Assembly: GCA_017307865.1 (NCBI GenBank)
Contig: JAFKGE010000018.1
Span: forward strand, 110,276 to 174,275
Direction of reading: 5' to 3'
Length of the DNA: 64,000 nt
Source of the DNA: Burkholderiales bacterium
Lineage (GTDB): Bacteria; Pseudomonadota; Gammaproteobacteria; Burkholderiales; Burkholderiaceae_C
The position numbers were made by a program, and so were the translations under genes. The notes under the pieces are model-generated. The model searched no databases, was not told where the DNA came from, and saw only the letters and a list, made by a program, of their open reading frames with translations. Shown here in pieces: positions 1 to 10,274 of this stretch (position 1 is its first letter; every line of letters begins with the position of its first letter).

Positions 1-14
1 CACAAATAGCCCTG

Positions 15-1022
15 ATGCTGGCGCAGGACGGTTTCGTCACCGGCGCCATCTATGCGCTGATGGCGCTGGCGCTGGTGCTGGTGTTTTCCGTCACCCGCGT
101 CATCTTCATTCCGCAGGGCGAATTCGTCACCTATGCGGCGCTGTCGATGGCGGCCATCCAGGCCGGGGGCGTGCCCTCGGCCATCTGGCTGCTGCTGGGC
201 CTGGCCGTGATCACGCTGGTGGTCGAGGGCTGGCGCCATTGGCGCGGTGCGCACGTGGACTGGCGCTCCACGGCGGTGTGGGCCGTCGCGTTTCCGGCCG
301 TGGCCGCGGTGCTGGCGCTGGCGGTCAAGCCGACCGCGGCCTGGGCGCAGGCGCTGCTGGCCCTGCTGCTGATCGTGCCCATGGGGCCGCTGCTGTATCG
401 GCTGGTGTTCCGCCCGCTGGCGCACGCCAGCGTGCTGATGCTGCTGATCGTGTCGGTGGCCTTGCACTGGGTCATGGTGGGCCTGGGGCTGTATTTCTTC
501 GGCGCCGAGGGTGCACGCACCGCCTCCATGTGGGACGCGCGCTGGAACGTGGGCGGCCTGCCGGTCAGCGGCCAGTCGCTGGTGGTGATCGGCGCGGCGG
601 TGGTGCTGCTGGCGGCCATGTACGTGTTTTTCGAGCGCTCCATCATCGGCAAGGCACTGCGCGCCACCGCCATCAACCGCGTGGGCGCGCGCCTGATGGG
701 CATTCCGACCGACCTGTCGGGCGACATCTGCTTTGCGCTGGCGGCCCTGATCGGCGCCGTCTGCGGCCTGCTGATCGCGCCGATCACGACCATCTACTAC
801 GACACCGGCTTTCTGATCGGCCTGAAGGGCTTTGTCGCCGCCATCGTCGGCGGGCTGCTCAGCTATCCGATGTCGGTGCTGGGCGCGCTGCTGGTGGGCC
901 AGCTTGAATCCTTCTCCTCGTTCTGGGCCAGCGCCTTCAAGGAAGTCATCGTGTTCACGCTCATCATCCCGGTGCTCTGGTGGCGCTCGCTCAAAACCCG
1001 CCACGTGGAGGACGAGGAATGA
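15..1022 (+). CDS. livH: Branched-chain amino-acid-type ABC transporter permease (LivH-like)
   Basis: This is an inner-membrane permease of a Liv/HAAT-type ABC importer. The 335-residue protein is almost entirely hydrophobic, with about eight membrane segments. It has the family's N-terminal 'G-AIYALMALALVLVFSVTRVI-PQGEF' pattern and the cytoplasmic loop 'RAxAxNRxGARLMGI' near residue 220 that couples to the ATPase. The window starts 14 bases before the first ATG and the frame stays open to the edge, so the true start could lie upstream. Its stop overlaps the next start (ATGA at 1019-1022), which indicates translational coupling with the fused permease/ATPase. The substrate cannot be read from sequence; branched-chain amino acids, amides or urea-type compounds are all possible. 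The matching binding-protein gene is presumably upstream of the window. Confidence 0.88.
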   Translation: MLAQDGFVTGAIYALMALALVLVFSVTRVIFIPQGEFVTYAALSMAAIQAGGVPSAIWLLLGLAVITLVVEGWRHWRGAHVDWRSTAVWAVAFPAVAAVLALAVKPTAAWAQALLALLLIVPMGPLLYRLVFRPLAHASVLMLLIVSVALHWVMVGLGLYFFGAEGARTASMWDARWNVGGLPVSGQSLVVIGAAVVLLAAMYVFFERSIIGKALRATAINRVGARLMGIPTDLSGDICFALAALIGAVCGLLIAPITTIYYDTGFLIGLKGFVAAIVGGLLSYPMSVLGALLVGQLESFSSFWASAFKEVIVFTLIIPVLWWRSLKTRHVEDEE

Positions 1023-2839
1023 CCCGTCGCCATCTCACCTGGCTGGCCATCGCGCTGCTGGCGCTGTGCTGGCCGCTGTTCGGGGCCTTCACCATCACGC
1101 TGGTGAACTACATCGGCCTGTATTCGCTGGTGGCCGTGGGGCTGGTCATGCTGACCGGCGTGGGCGGCATCACCTCCTTCGGGCAGGCGGCCTTCGTCGG
1201 CCTGGGCGCCTACGCCACGGCCTGGATCTGCACCTCGCCCACGGCCACGCAGGCGCTGTCGGCGTTGCCCGCGGGCGTCTTGCCCTGGCTGGGCCTGCTG
1301 CTGGGCCTGGTGGTGACGGCGCTGATCGCGTGGTTCCTGGGCGCCGTCACGCTGCCGCTGGCGGGGCACTTCCTGCCGCTGGCCACGCTGGCCTGGGGCC
1401 TGAGCCTGTACTACATCTTCGGCAACCTCGAAGGCCTGGGCGGCTTCACAGGCATCACCGGCGTGCCGCCGCTGTCCATCGCCGGCTACGAGCTGAGCTC
1501 GCCGCGCGTGCTGGGCGTGCTGATCTGGGCGGTGCTGCTGCTGGCCATCTGGGGCTTGCACAACCTGCTGGATTCGCGCGAGGGCCGCGCCATCCGCGCA
1601 CTCAAGAGCGGGCGCGTGATGGCCGAATCCATGGGCGTGGACACCGCGCGCCAGCGCATGAAGCTGTTCGTGCTGGCGGCTCTGCTGTCGGCCGTCTCGG
1701 GCTGGCTGTACGCGCACCTGCAGCGCTTCGTCAACCCGACACCGTTCGACCTGAACATCGGCATCGAGTACCTGTTCATGGCCGTGGTCGGCGGCTCGGG
1801 CTACCTGTGGGGCGCCGTGCTCGGCGCCACCCTGATCACCCTGCTGAAGGAGCAGTTGCAAGACCTGCTGCCGCGTCTGCTGGGCGCCAGCGGCAACTTC
1901 GAGGTCATCGTGTTCGGCCTGCTGATGCTGCTGGTGCTGCAACGCGCGCCCGAAGGCCTGTGGCCGCTGATCGCCGCCTGGGTCAACAAGTTTCTCAAGC
2001 CGGTCAAGCCGCGCGCGCAGGGCGCCGCCATCGTCCCGCTGGCGCGCCACACCCTGCCGCCGGCCGGGCAGGTGGTGCTGCAGGCCAAGGACGTCACCAA
2101 GCGCTTCAGCGGCCTGGTGGCCAACAACGACGTCAACCTAGACGTCAAGTCGGGCGAGGTGCACGCGCTGATCGGCCCCAACGGCGCCGGCAAGAGCACC
2201 TTCTTCAACATGATCTCGGGCGTGGACGACCCGACCTCGGGCACCGTCACCCTGCTGGGACAGGCGATGGCCGGCAAGCCCTCGCGCGCCTTTGCCGCGC
2301 TGGGGCTGGGGCGCACCTTCCAGCACGTGCGCCTGCTGGGCCAGCGCAGCGTGCTCGAGAACGTGGCCGTCGGCGCGCACCTGCGGGCGCGGCGCGGCTG
2401 GCTGGCGGCCATGCTGCGTGCCGACCGCGGCGAGGAGGCGGCCCTGCTGGCCGAGGCCCGCCACCAGATCGAACGCTGCGGCCTGATGCAGTACATCGAC
2501 ACCCCGGCCGCCTCGCTGCCCCTGGGCCAGCAGCGCATCGTCGAGATCGCGCGGGCGCTGGCCGGCCAGCCCTCGATCCTGCTGCTGGACGAGCCGGCCG
2601 CCGGCCTGCGCCACCTCGAAAAGCAGGCCCTGGCCCAATTGCTGACCCAGCTGCGCGCCGAAGGCCTGGCCGTGCTGGTGGTGGAACACGACATGGAATT
2701 CGTCATGAACCTGGCCGATCGCATCACCGTGCTGGAGTTCGGCACCGTCATCGCCCTGGGCACGCCGGCCGAGGTGCAGGCCAACCCGCGCGTCATGGAA
2801 GCCTATCTGGGCAGCGACGTCGTCGGAGCCGCTGCATGA
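1019..2839 (+). CDS. livM-livG: Fused Liv-type permease (LivM) and ATP-binding protein (LivG)
   Basis: One 606-residue protein carries two subunits of the importer. Residues 1 to about 335 form a LivM-type permease, with the 'GxGGITSFGQAAFVGLGAYATA' region near residues 40-65 and the coupling loop 'SREGRAIRALKSGRVMAESMGVD' around 185-207. Residues from about 350 form a LivG-type ATPase, with Walker A GPNGAGKST near residue 386, a signature-like LPLGQQR near 501 and Walker B ILLLDEPAAG near 520. I chose the start at 1019 because ATG overlaps the livH stop; the frame is open a little further upstream. LivM and LivG are separate in E. coli, and fusions are known in other bacteria. The fusion enforces equal amounts of permease and ATPase. 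A 63-bp-period repeat separates this gene from livF. Confidence 0.88.
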   Translation: MTRRHLTWLAIALLALCWPLFGAFTITLVNYIGLYSLVAVGLVMLTGVGGITSFGQAAFVGLGAYATAWICTSPTATQALSALPAGVLPWLGLLLGLVVTALIAWFLGAVTLPLAGHFLPLATLAWGLSLYYIFGNLEGLGGFTGITGVPPLSIAGYELSSPRVLGVLIWAVLLLAIWGLHNLLDSREGRAIRALKSGRVMAESMGVDTARQRMKLFVLAALLSAVSGWLYAHLQRFVNPTPFDLNIGIEYLFMAVVGGSGYLWGAVLGATLITLLKEQLQDLLPRLLGASGNFEVIVFGLLMLLVLQRAPEGLWPLIAAWVNKFLKPVKPRAQGAAIVPLARHTLPPAGQVVLQAKDVTKRFSGLVANNDVNLDVKSGEVHALIGPNGAGKSTFFNMISGVDDPTSGTVTLLGQAMAGKPSRAFAALGLGRTFQHVRLLGQRSVLENVAVGAHLRARRGWLAAMLRADRGEEAALLAEARHQIERCGLMQYIDTPAASLPLGQQRIVEIARALAGQPSILLLDEPAAGLRHLEKQALAQLLTQLRAEGLAVLVVEHDMEFVMNLADRITVLEFGTVIALGTPAEVQANPRVMEAYLGSDVVGAAA

Positions 2840-2840
2840 G

Positions 2841-2953
2841 CGCGCCGGGCCGCTCCCAAGCGCGAATCCCGCAGCGCGCAGCGCGGAGGGGTTGCCAGAT
2901 CCACGCGCCGGGCCGCTCCCAAGCGCGAATCCCGCAGCGCGCAGCGCGGAGGG
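2841..2953. repeat. Two 50-bp direct copies between livG and livF, each ending in an RBS-like GGAGGG
   Basis: Bases 2841-2890 recur at 2904-2953 (period 63) with no mismatch that I can see. Each copy runs from CGCGCCGGGCCGCTCC to GCGCAGCGCGGAGGG. The second copy places GGAGGG seven bases before the livF ATG at 2961, so the repeat supplies the livF ribosome-binding site. The first copy's GGAGGG has no gene behind it. The livG stop abuts the first copy. Confidence 0.9.
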
Positions 2954-2960
2954 TCGTCCA

Positions 2961-3698
2961 ATGACCGCCCCGCTGCTGGATATCCAGAATTTCAGCGTCT
3001 GCTACGGCCCGGTGGAGGCGCTGCACCAGGTGGCGCTGACGGTGGGCGAGGGCGAGATCGTCACCGTCATCGGCCCCAACGGTGCCGGCAAGAGCACGCT
3101 GCTGAACGCGGTGATGGGCCTGCTGCCCTCGACCGGCGGCGTGCAGCTGGCCGGCAACAAGATCGCCCGCCCCAGCGTCGAGGCGATGGTGGCGCGCGGC
3201 GTCGGCCTGGTGCCAGAAAAGCGCGAGCTGTTCGGCGAAATGTCGGTCGAGGACAACCTGCTGCTGGGCGGCTTTGCCCGCTGGCGGCGCGGCCAGCGCG
3301 ACCAGGCCGAGCGCATGGGCGAGGTGTTCGCGCTGTTTCCGCGCCTGCAGGAGCGGCGCGCGCAGCTGGCGGCCACGCTGTCGGGCGGCGAGCGGCAGAT
3401 GCTGGCCATCGGCCGCGCGCTGATGGCGCGCCCCAAGCTGCTGATGCTGGACGAGCCCTCGCTGGGCCTGGCGCCGCTGATCGTGCGCGAGGTGCTGCAC
3501 ATCGTGGCCTCGCTGCGCGAACTGGGCGTGTCGGTGCTGCTGATCGAGCAGAACGCGCGCGCGGCGTTGCAGGTGGCCGACCGCGGCTACGTGCTGGAGA
3601 TGGGCGCCGTGGCGCTGAGCGGCGAGGCCAGCGCGCTGCTGACCGACCGCCGCGTGATCGAGACCTACCTGGGGGTGGGCGGCAAGAAGGCCGAATGA
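2961..3698 (+). CDS. livF: Liv-type ABC transporter ATP-binding protein (LivF)
   Basis: This is the second ATPase of the importer, 245 residues. It has Walker A GPNGAGKST near residue 38, the signature LSGGERQM near 140, Walker B LLMLDEPSLGLAPL near 160 and the switch His in the 'LLIEQNARAAL' segment. The LivF-type 'VPEKRELFGEMSVEDNLLLG' segment follows Walker A. I chose ATG 2961 because GGAGGG lies at 2948-2953 and the protein then begins MTAPLLDIQNFSV, as the family does; a longer TTG-started version would translate repeat sequence. It is the last gene of the transporter operon, and a regulator gene follows after 64 bases. Confidence 0.93.
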   Translation: MTAPLLDIQNFSVCYGPVEALHQVALTVGEGEIVTVIGPNGAGKSTLLNAVMGLLPSTGGVQLAGNKIARPSVEAMVARGVGLVPEKRELFGEMSVEDNLLLGGFARWRRGQRDQAERMGEVFALFPRLQERRAQLAATLSGGERQMLAIGRALMARPKLLMLDEPSLGLAPLIVREVLHIVASLRELGVSVLLIEQNARAALQVADRGYVLEMGAVALSGEASALLTDRRVIETYLGVGGKKAE

Positions 3699-3762
3699 GG
3701 GCAGGGCGCCGCCGCGGCCATTCGTCCGTACACTCGGCTGCAGTTCAACCACCACCCGCCCC

Positions 3763-4458
3763 GTGAGTCACGACAAGTTCGACGTTGCGCGCTATCTGGG
3801 CACGCTGCCGCTGTTTTCCAACATCACCGAGCCCGAGCGCGAGCGGCTGGCGCAGGACTGCCACCTGCGCCGCCTGGAGCGCGGGCGCACCATCTTTCAC
3901 GTCGGCGATGCCTGCCGCGAGTTCCACGTGGTGGTGATGGGCCAGGTCAAGCTGTTCGCCATGTCGCCCACGGGGGTGGAGAAGGTCATTCACCTGTGCG
4001 GGCCGGGACGCAGCTTCGGCGAGGCCGTGATGTTCATGCAGGCGCCCTACCTGGTCACGGCGCAGACGCTGACCGACACCCTGCTGCTGACCATCGAGCG
4101 CGCCGCGGTGCTGCGCGAGATCGAGCGCAGTCCGGCCTTTTCGCTGCGCATGCTGGCCGGCCTGTCGCGGCGGCTGCAGGGCCTGGTGCAGGACGTGGAG
4201 TCGGTGTCGCTGCACAGCGGCACGCAGCGCGTGATCGGCTACCTGCTGGGCGGGCGCTCCATTCCTGAGCCGGGCAGCGTGTCGATGACGGTCACGCTGC
4301 CGGTCAGCAAGGCGGCCATCGCCTCGCGCCTGTCGATCACGCCCGAATACTTCTCGCGCGTGCTGAGCGAACTGGCCACGCAGGGGCTGATCGAGGTCGA
4401 CAAGCGCGAGATCCACATCCCGGACGTCGCGCGGTTGGCCAACTACCCCAGCCGCTGA
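3763..4458 (+). CDS. Crp/Fnr-family transcriptional regulator
   Basis: The 231-residue protein has a cyclic-nucleotide-binding-type beta-barrel at about residues 13-130, including 'FHVGDACREFHVVVMGQVKLF' and 'GRSFGEAVMFM'. A dimer helix follows, and then a winged helix-turn-helix at about 165-220 ('VSKAAIASRLSITPEYFSRVLSELATQGLIEV'). The four N-terminal cysteines that hold the Fe-S cluster in FNR are absent, so it is more like the DNR/heme or effector-binding branches. The start is GTG at 3763; no ATG lies at the domain boundary. Its 3' end overlaps the convergent efflux-pump gene by 16 bases. The target genes are not apparent; the upstream liv operon is one possibility. Confidence 0.85.
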   Translation: MSHDKFDVARYLGTLPLFSNITEPERERLAQDCHLRRLERGRTIFHVGDACREFHVVVMGQVKLFAMSPTGVEKVIHLCGPGRSFGEAVMFMQAPYLVTAQTLTDTLLLTIERAAVLREIERSPAFSLRMLAGLSRRLQGLVQDVESVSLHSGTQRVIGYLLGGRSIPEPGSVSMTVTLPVSKAAIASRLSITPEYFSRVLSELATQGLIEVDKREIHIPDVARLANYPSR

Positions 4459-5702
4459 CCGGGCGCCGGCGCCTGGCGGCGCGGATCGCCGATCTCGGGC
4501 CAGCGCTGGTGCAGCCACAGCCAGGACACCAGCCCGACCACCAAAAAGACGGCCGACATCAGCGCCATGCCGAGGGCCGAATGCATGACCAGCGGCGCCA
4601 CCGCGCCGGCCACGATGCCGTTGGCCACCGAGCCCACCACCGACTGCAGCGACGAGGCCATGCCGCGCCGGTCGGGGTGCAAGTCCAGCACCAGCAGCGT
4701 CACCACCGGCACCATCAGCGCCCAGCCGAAGGCGAACAGCGCGATCGGCCACAGCGACCACCAGACCTCGGCCTCGAACAGCGCGTTGGCGATGATGTTG
4801 AACAGCGAAATCGCCACCATGATGCGAAAGCCCAGCATGATCTGGTTCTTGGGCGCCACCCGGCCCGCCATGCGCCCCGACATCCACGAGCCGATCATGA
4901 TGCCGCCGATGTTGAGCGCGAAGAACCAGAAGAACTGCGTGGGCTTGAGGTGCAGCACCTCGCCCAGGTAGGCCGGCGCGCCCAGGATGTACAAGAACAG
5001 ACCGTTGAAGGGCACGCCCGAGGCCAGCGCCAGCAAGAAGAAGCGCGGATCGGACAGCAGCGCCGAATAGCCCTTGAGCAGGTGGCCGAACTGAAACGGC
5101 TGGCGATCCCGCACGTGCAGGGTCTCGGGCAGCAGGCGCAGGTTGGCGACGATCAGCACCACGCCCACGACGACCAGAAACCAGAAGATCGCGTGCCAGC
5201 CCAGGTACTCGGACAGCACGCCGCCCATCATGGGCGCGATGGCTGGCGCCACGCCGAAGAAGATGGTGACCTGGCTCATCACGCGCTGGGCTTCGGCGGG
5301 CGGAAACATGTCGCGGATGACCGCGCGCGACACCACCACGCCGGCGCCGGTGGACAGGCCCTGCAGCGCGCGAAAGAAGATCAGGTGCCCCACGGTCTGC
5401 GACAGCGCGCAGCCGATCGAAGCCAGGGTGAACAGCACCAGCCCGCCCAGGATCACCGGCCGGCGGCCGAAGCTGTCCGACAGCGCGCCGTGAAACAGGT
5501 TCATGAACGCAAAGCCGAACAGGTAGGCCGACAGCGTCTGCTGCATCTCGGTCGGCGTGGCGTGCAGCGACTGCGAAATGGCCGCGAAGGCCGGCAGGTA
5601 GGTGTCGATGGAAAACGGCCCCAGCATGCCGAGCATGGCCAGCAAGATGGCCAGGGCCCAGCGCGGGGCCTTCCAGATTTGGGCGGCGTCGGGGTTCATC
5701 AA
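4443..5702 (-). CDS. Bcr/CflA-family MFS drug efflux transporter
   Basis: This 419-residue inner-membrane protein has 12 predicted hydrophobic segments. It carries the Bcr/CflA hallmarks: an N-terminal 'LGPFSIDTYLPAF' in the first segment, motif A 'GALSDSFGRRPVILGG' in the loop between segments 2 and 3 (near residues 75-90), and motif C-like 'GVAPAIAPMMGG' in segment 5. The family exports drugs and small metabolites in exchange for protons. It lies downstream of rpoD on the same strand, separated by a stem-loop at 5732-5756, so it may be a separate unit. The real substrate cannot be inferred. Confidence 0.85.
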   Translation of the reverse strand: MMNPDAAQIWKAPRWALAILLAMLGMLGPFSIDTYLPAFAAISQSLHATPTEMQQTLSAYLFGFAFMNLFHGALSDSFGRRPVILGGLVLFTLASIGCALSQTVGHLIFFRALQGLSTGAGVVVSRAVIRDMFPPAEAQRVMSQVTIFFGVAPAIAPMMGGVLSEYLGWHAIFWFLVVVGVVLIVANLRLLPETLHVRDRQPFQFGHLLKGYSALLSDPRFFLLALASGVPFNGLFLYILGAPAYLGEVLHLKPTQFFWFFALNIGGIMIGSWMSGRMAGRVAPKNQIMLGFRIMVAISLFNIIANALFEAEVWWSLWPIALFAFGWALMVPVVTLLVLDLHPDRRGMASSLQSVVGSVANGIVAGAVAPLVMHSALGMALMSAVFLVVGLVSWLWLHQRWPEIGDPRRQAPAPGQRLG

Positions 5703-5731
5703 CTATCTGAATACTACAAATAAAATAGCGC

Positions 5732-5756
5732 CTGGCGCATATTGCATATGGGCCAG
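5732..5756 (-). terminator. Stem-loop between rpoD and the MFS gene, probable rpoD terminator
   Basis: CTGGC (5732-5736) pairs with GCCAG (5752-5756) and CATAT (5738-5742) pairs with ATATG (5746-5750), with one internal mismatch and a 3-base loop. On the minus strand the stem is followed by GCGCTATTTTATTT, a T-rich tail. It lies 24 bases after the rpoD stop. It may also be a variant of the dispersed repeat, because its minus-strand start AATCAAATCGGCG resembles that repeat's end. Confidence 0.55.
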
Positions 5757-5779
5757 ACGCCGATTTGATTAAAAAACGA

Positions 5780-8017
<2,238 letters not shown>

Positions 8018-8368
8018 GGTTCGACCTCGGTACGGATCGGAGTCGCCCAGCGGCGGCGTGGCCGCCCGGGCGGGGCTCCTCTCGGACTCAACTCAAAAAG
8101 AATGGCATCGCGGCGGCGCCCCTCGGCCGACCGGCGGCCAATGCGGGCACTCCACCGTCATGGGCAAGATGGTCGGGCGAACATTTGGGGTGCAGTCCTT
8201 GCGGTGATGTGGCCACCCCATGCATGGGGCGCGTGCGCTGACGACGCGAGGGCCGATCCGGAGGTGCTGCTGTCGCTCTTGCCGGTGACAAGCCCTACAT
8301 TATAACAATTCGCCGAATTTCAAGAGGCGTCAAGAGGCATCGCAGGGCGAATTCGGCCACCCCGGCCC
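8018..8368 (-). promoter_or_regulatory. dnaG-rpoD intergenic region with candidate rpoD promoter
   Basis: This 351-base gap holds no gene I can support. On the minus strand it contains a perfect -10 TATAAT (plus-strand ATTATA, 8299-8304). The possible -35 elements fit poorly: TTGAAA (8318-8323) leaves only a 13-base spacer and TTGACG (8328-8333) leaves 23. A perfect 14-base palindrome, CCCCATGCATGGGG (8216-8229), lies in the resulting leader of about 270 bases. An internal rpoD promoter next to dnaG is the known arrangement in E. coli; its exact position here is an inference. Confidence 0.5.
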
Positions 8369-10201
8369 TCAATACCCACCCGCTTCGCGCTCGCCGGTCT
8401 TGGCCTTGGCCAGCTCGGGCAGCAGGCTCTGGTACAGCGCCACGTCGCCGGCGGCCAGCGCCGCGTCCATGCGCTGCTTCAGGTGCACGGGGCGCTCCTG
8501 GCGCAGGATGTCCTGCAGCTCCCGGGGGTCGGAGTCGATCTCGTCGTGCAGGCCCTCGATGGCGCGCACGGCGGCGTCCTCCTGCGGGTGGCCGCGCAGC
8601 GCCTCGCGCAGCGCGCTCCAGGGCTGGGGGCCGTGCTCCAGCACCTGGCCGTCCAGCCAGGCAAACAGCGGGCCGTAGGGCGCGGCCTGCTCGCACAGCA
8701 GCTGGTGGTCGCTGCCGCTCAGGGCCTGCCAGCTGCCGGGCGCCGTCAGCACGATCTGCAGCGCGCGGTGCGCGCGGCTGCTGGGGGCGGTGCGCGGCGC
8801 AGCTGCACGCAGCGGCGGGCGGGTGGGCGCCGCCGGCCCGCGCGTGGCGCCTCGATCGGCAGCGGGCGCGTGGGCCCGCTCGCGCGGCGGCCGCGCCGCG
8901 CCGCGCAGGCCCCACAGCTGCTGCAGCTCGTGCACGCCGATGCGCACCTGCGCCGCGATGTCGCCCAGCAGCTGCGCGGCCAGGGCGCCGGCGGGCAGCA
9001 GCTGCCACAGCGGCCGGGCGTTGGCGGCAAAGTGCGAGCGCCCTTCGGCCGTCTCCATGTCGCAGTCCTGCGCGGCGGCGTCCAGCACGAAGCGTGACAG
9101 CGGCACGGCGGCCTGCACCGCCTGCTCGAAGGCGCCGGCGCCCTCGGCGCGGACGAAGCTGTCGGGGTCGTGCTCGGGCGGCAAGAACAAAAACTTGATG
9201 CTGCGCACGTCGCTGGCCAGGGGCAGGGCGGCGGCCAGCGCCTTGTGCGCGGCACGCCGGCCGGCGGCGTCGCCGTCGAAGCTGAACACCACGCTGTCGG
9301 TGAAGCGAAACAGCTTGTGCACGTGCTCGGGCGTGCAGGCCGTGCCCAGCGTAGCCACCGCGTTGGCAAAGCCCAGCTGGGCCAGGGCGACCACGTCCAT
9401 GTAGCCCTCGGTGACCAGCGCGTAGCCATGTTCGCGCAGCGCGCCGCGGGCCTCGAACAGGCCGTACAGCTCGCGCCCCTTGTGGAACACCGGGGTTTCG
9501 GGCGAATTGAGGTACTTGGGTTTTTCATCGCCCAGCACGCGCCCGCCAAAGCCGATCACCTGGCCCTTGACGTCGCGGATCGGGAACATGATGCGGTCGC
9601 GGAAGCGGTCGTAGCGCTTGTCATCGTCGTCCTCGCCGACGATGACCAGGCCGCTGTCCTGCAGCTGCGCGTCGGCGTAATCGGGGAACACGCCAGCCAG
9701 CGTGCGCCAGCCCTCGGGCGCGTAGCCGAGCCCGAAGTCGCGCGCCACCGCGCCCGAGACGCCGCGCCGCTTGAGGTAGTCGATGGCGCGCGGCGAGCTC
9801 TTGAGGTGCTGGCGGTAGGCGTCGGCCGCGCGCGCCAGCACGTCGGTCAGGCTGGCGCGCTGCTCGGTTTCCTGCGCGGCGCGCGCGCGCTCGGCCGGGC
9901 TGCGCTCGTCCTCGGGCACGGGCAGGCCGTATTGCTGCGCCAGGTCGTGCACCACCTCGACGAAGCCGGCGCCGGTGAACTCCATCAGAAAGCCGATGGC
10001 GTTGCCGTTCTTGCCGCAGCCGAAGCAGTGGAAGAACTGCTTGGACGGGCTGACGGTGAACGAGGGCGTCTTCTCGCCATGAAACGGGCACAGGCCCGAG
10101 AAGTTGGCCCCGGTCTTCTTCAGCTGCACGTAGCGGCCGACGATCTCGACCACGTCGGCGCGCGCCAGAAGCTCCTGGATGAAATGCTGGGGAATGGCCA
10201 C
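8369..10201 (-). CDS. dnaG: DNA primase DnaG
   Basis: This enzyme makes RNA primers at the replication fork. The N-terminal CHC2 zinc-binding domain is visible at residues 35-60 ('CPFHGEKTPSF...HCFGCGKNG'). The catalytic core includes the TOPRIM segment ('YALVTEGYMDVVALAQLGFANAVATLGT', then 'FSFDGDAAGRRAAHKAL') near residues 255-320. A variable C-terminal DnaB-interaction region begins around 430 with a Pro/Ala/Arg-rich linker. I chose GTG at 10201, giving MAIPQHFIQELL, the usual family start; the frame is open six codons further upstream. Length is 610 residues. The gene diverges from the acyl-CoA synthetase gene over about 73 bases, which must hold both promoters. Confidence 0.97.
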   Translation of the reverse strand: MAIPQHFIQELLARADVVEIVGRYVQLKKTGANFSGLCPFHGEKTPSFTVSPSKQFFHCFGCGKNGNAIGFLMEFTGAGFVEVVHDLAQQYGLPVPEDERSPAERARAAQETEQRASLTDVLARAADAYRQHLKSSPRAIDYLKRRGVSGAVARDFGLGYAPEGWRTLAGVFPDYADAQLQDSGLVIVGEDDDDKRYDRFRDRIMFPIRDVKGQVIGFGGRVLGDEKPKYLNSPETPVFHKGRELYGLFEARGALREHGYALVTEGYMDVVALAQLGFANAVATLGTACTPEHVHKLFRFTDSVVFSFDGDAAGRRAAHKALAAALPLASDVRSIKFLFLPPEHDPDSFVRAEGAGAFEQAVQAAVPLSRFVLDAAAQDCDMETAEGRSHFAANARPLWQLLPAGALAAQLLGDIAAQVRIGVHELQQLWGLRGAARPPRERAHAPAADRGATRGPAAPTRPPLRAAAPRTAPSSRAHRALQIVLTAPGSWQALSGSDHQLLCEQAAPYGPLFAWLDGQVLEHGPQPWSALREALRGHPQEDAAVRAIEGLHDEIDSDPRELQDILRQERPVHLKQRMDAALAAGDVALYQSLLPELAKAKTGEREAGGY

Positions 10202-10274
10202 CGGGCGATTGTCGCGCACGGGCCGCGCCGGGCCACTTGTCTATCATGGGCGGATCATCATGCCGGAGCCCGCG

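Noticed and set aside
863..3755. Long minus-strand frames across the liv operon
   Set aside because: The products are Gln/Arg/His/Ala-rich with no family features, and the plus-strand genes explain the DNA fully.
8299..8333. A canonical -35/-10 pair for rpoD
   Set aside because: The -10 is perfect, but both -35 candidates give spacers of 13 or 23 bases, so only the -10 is reported, with moderate confidence.
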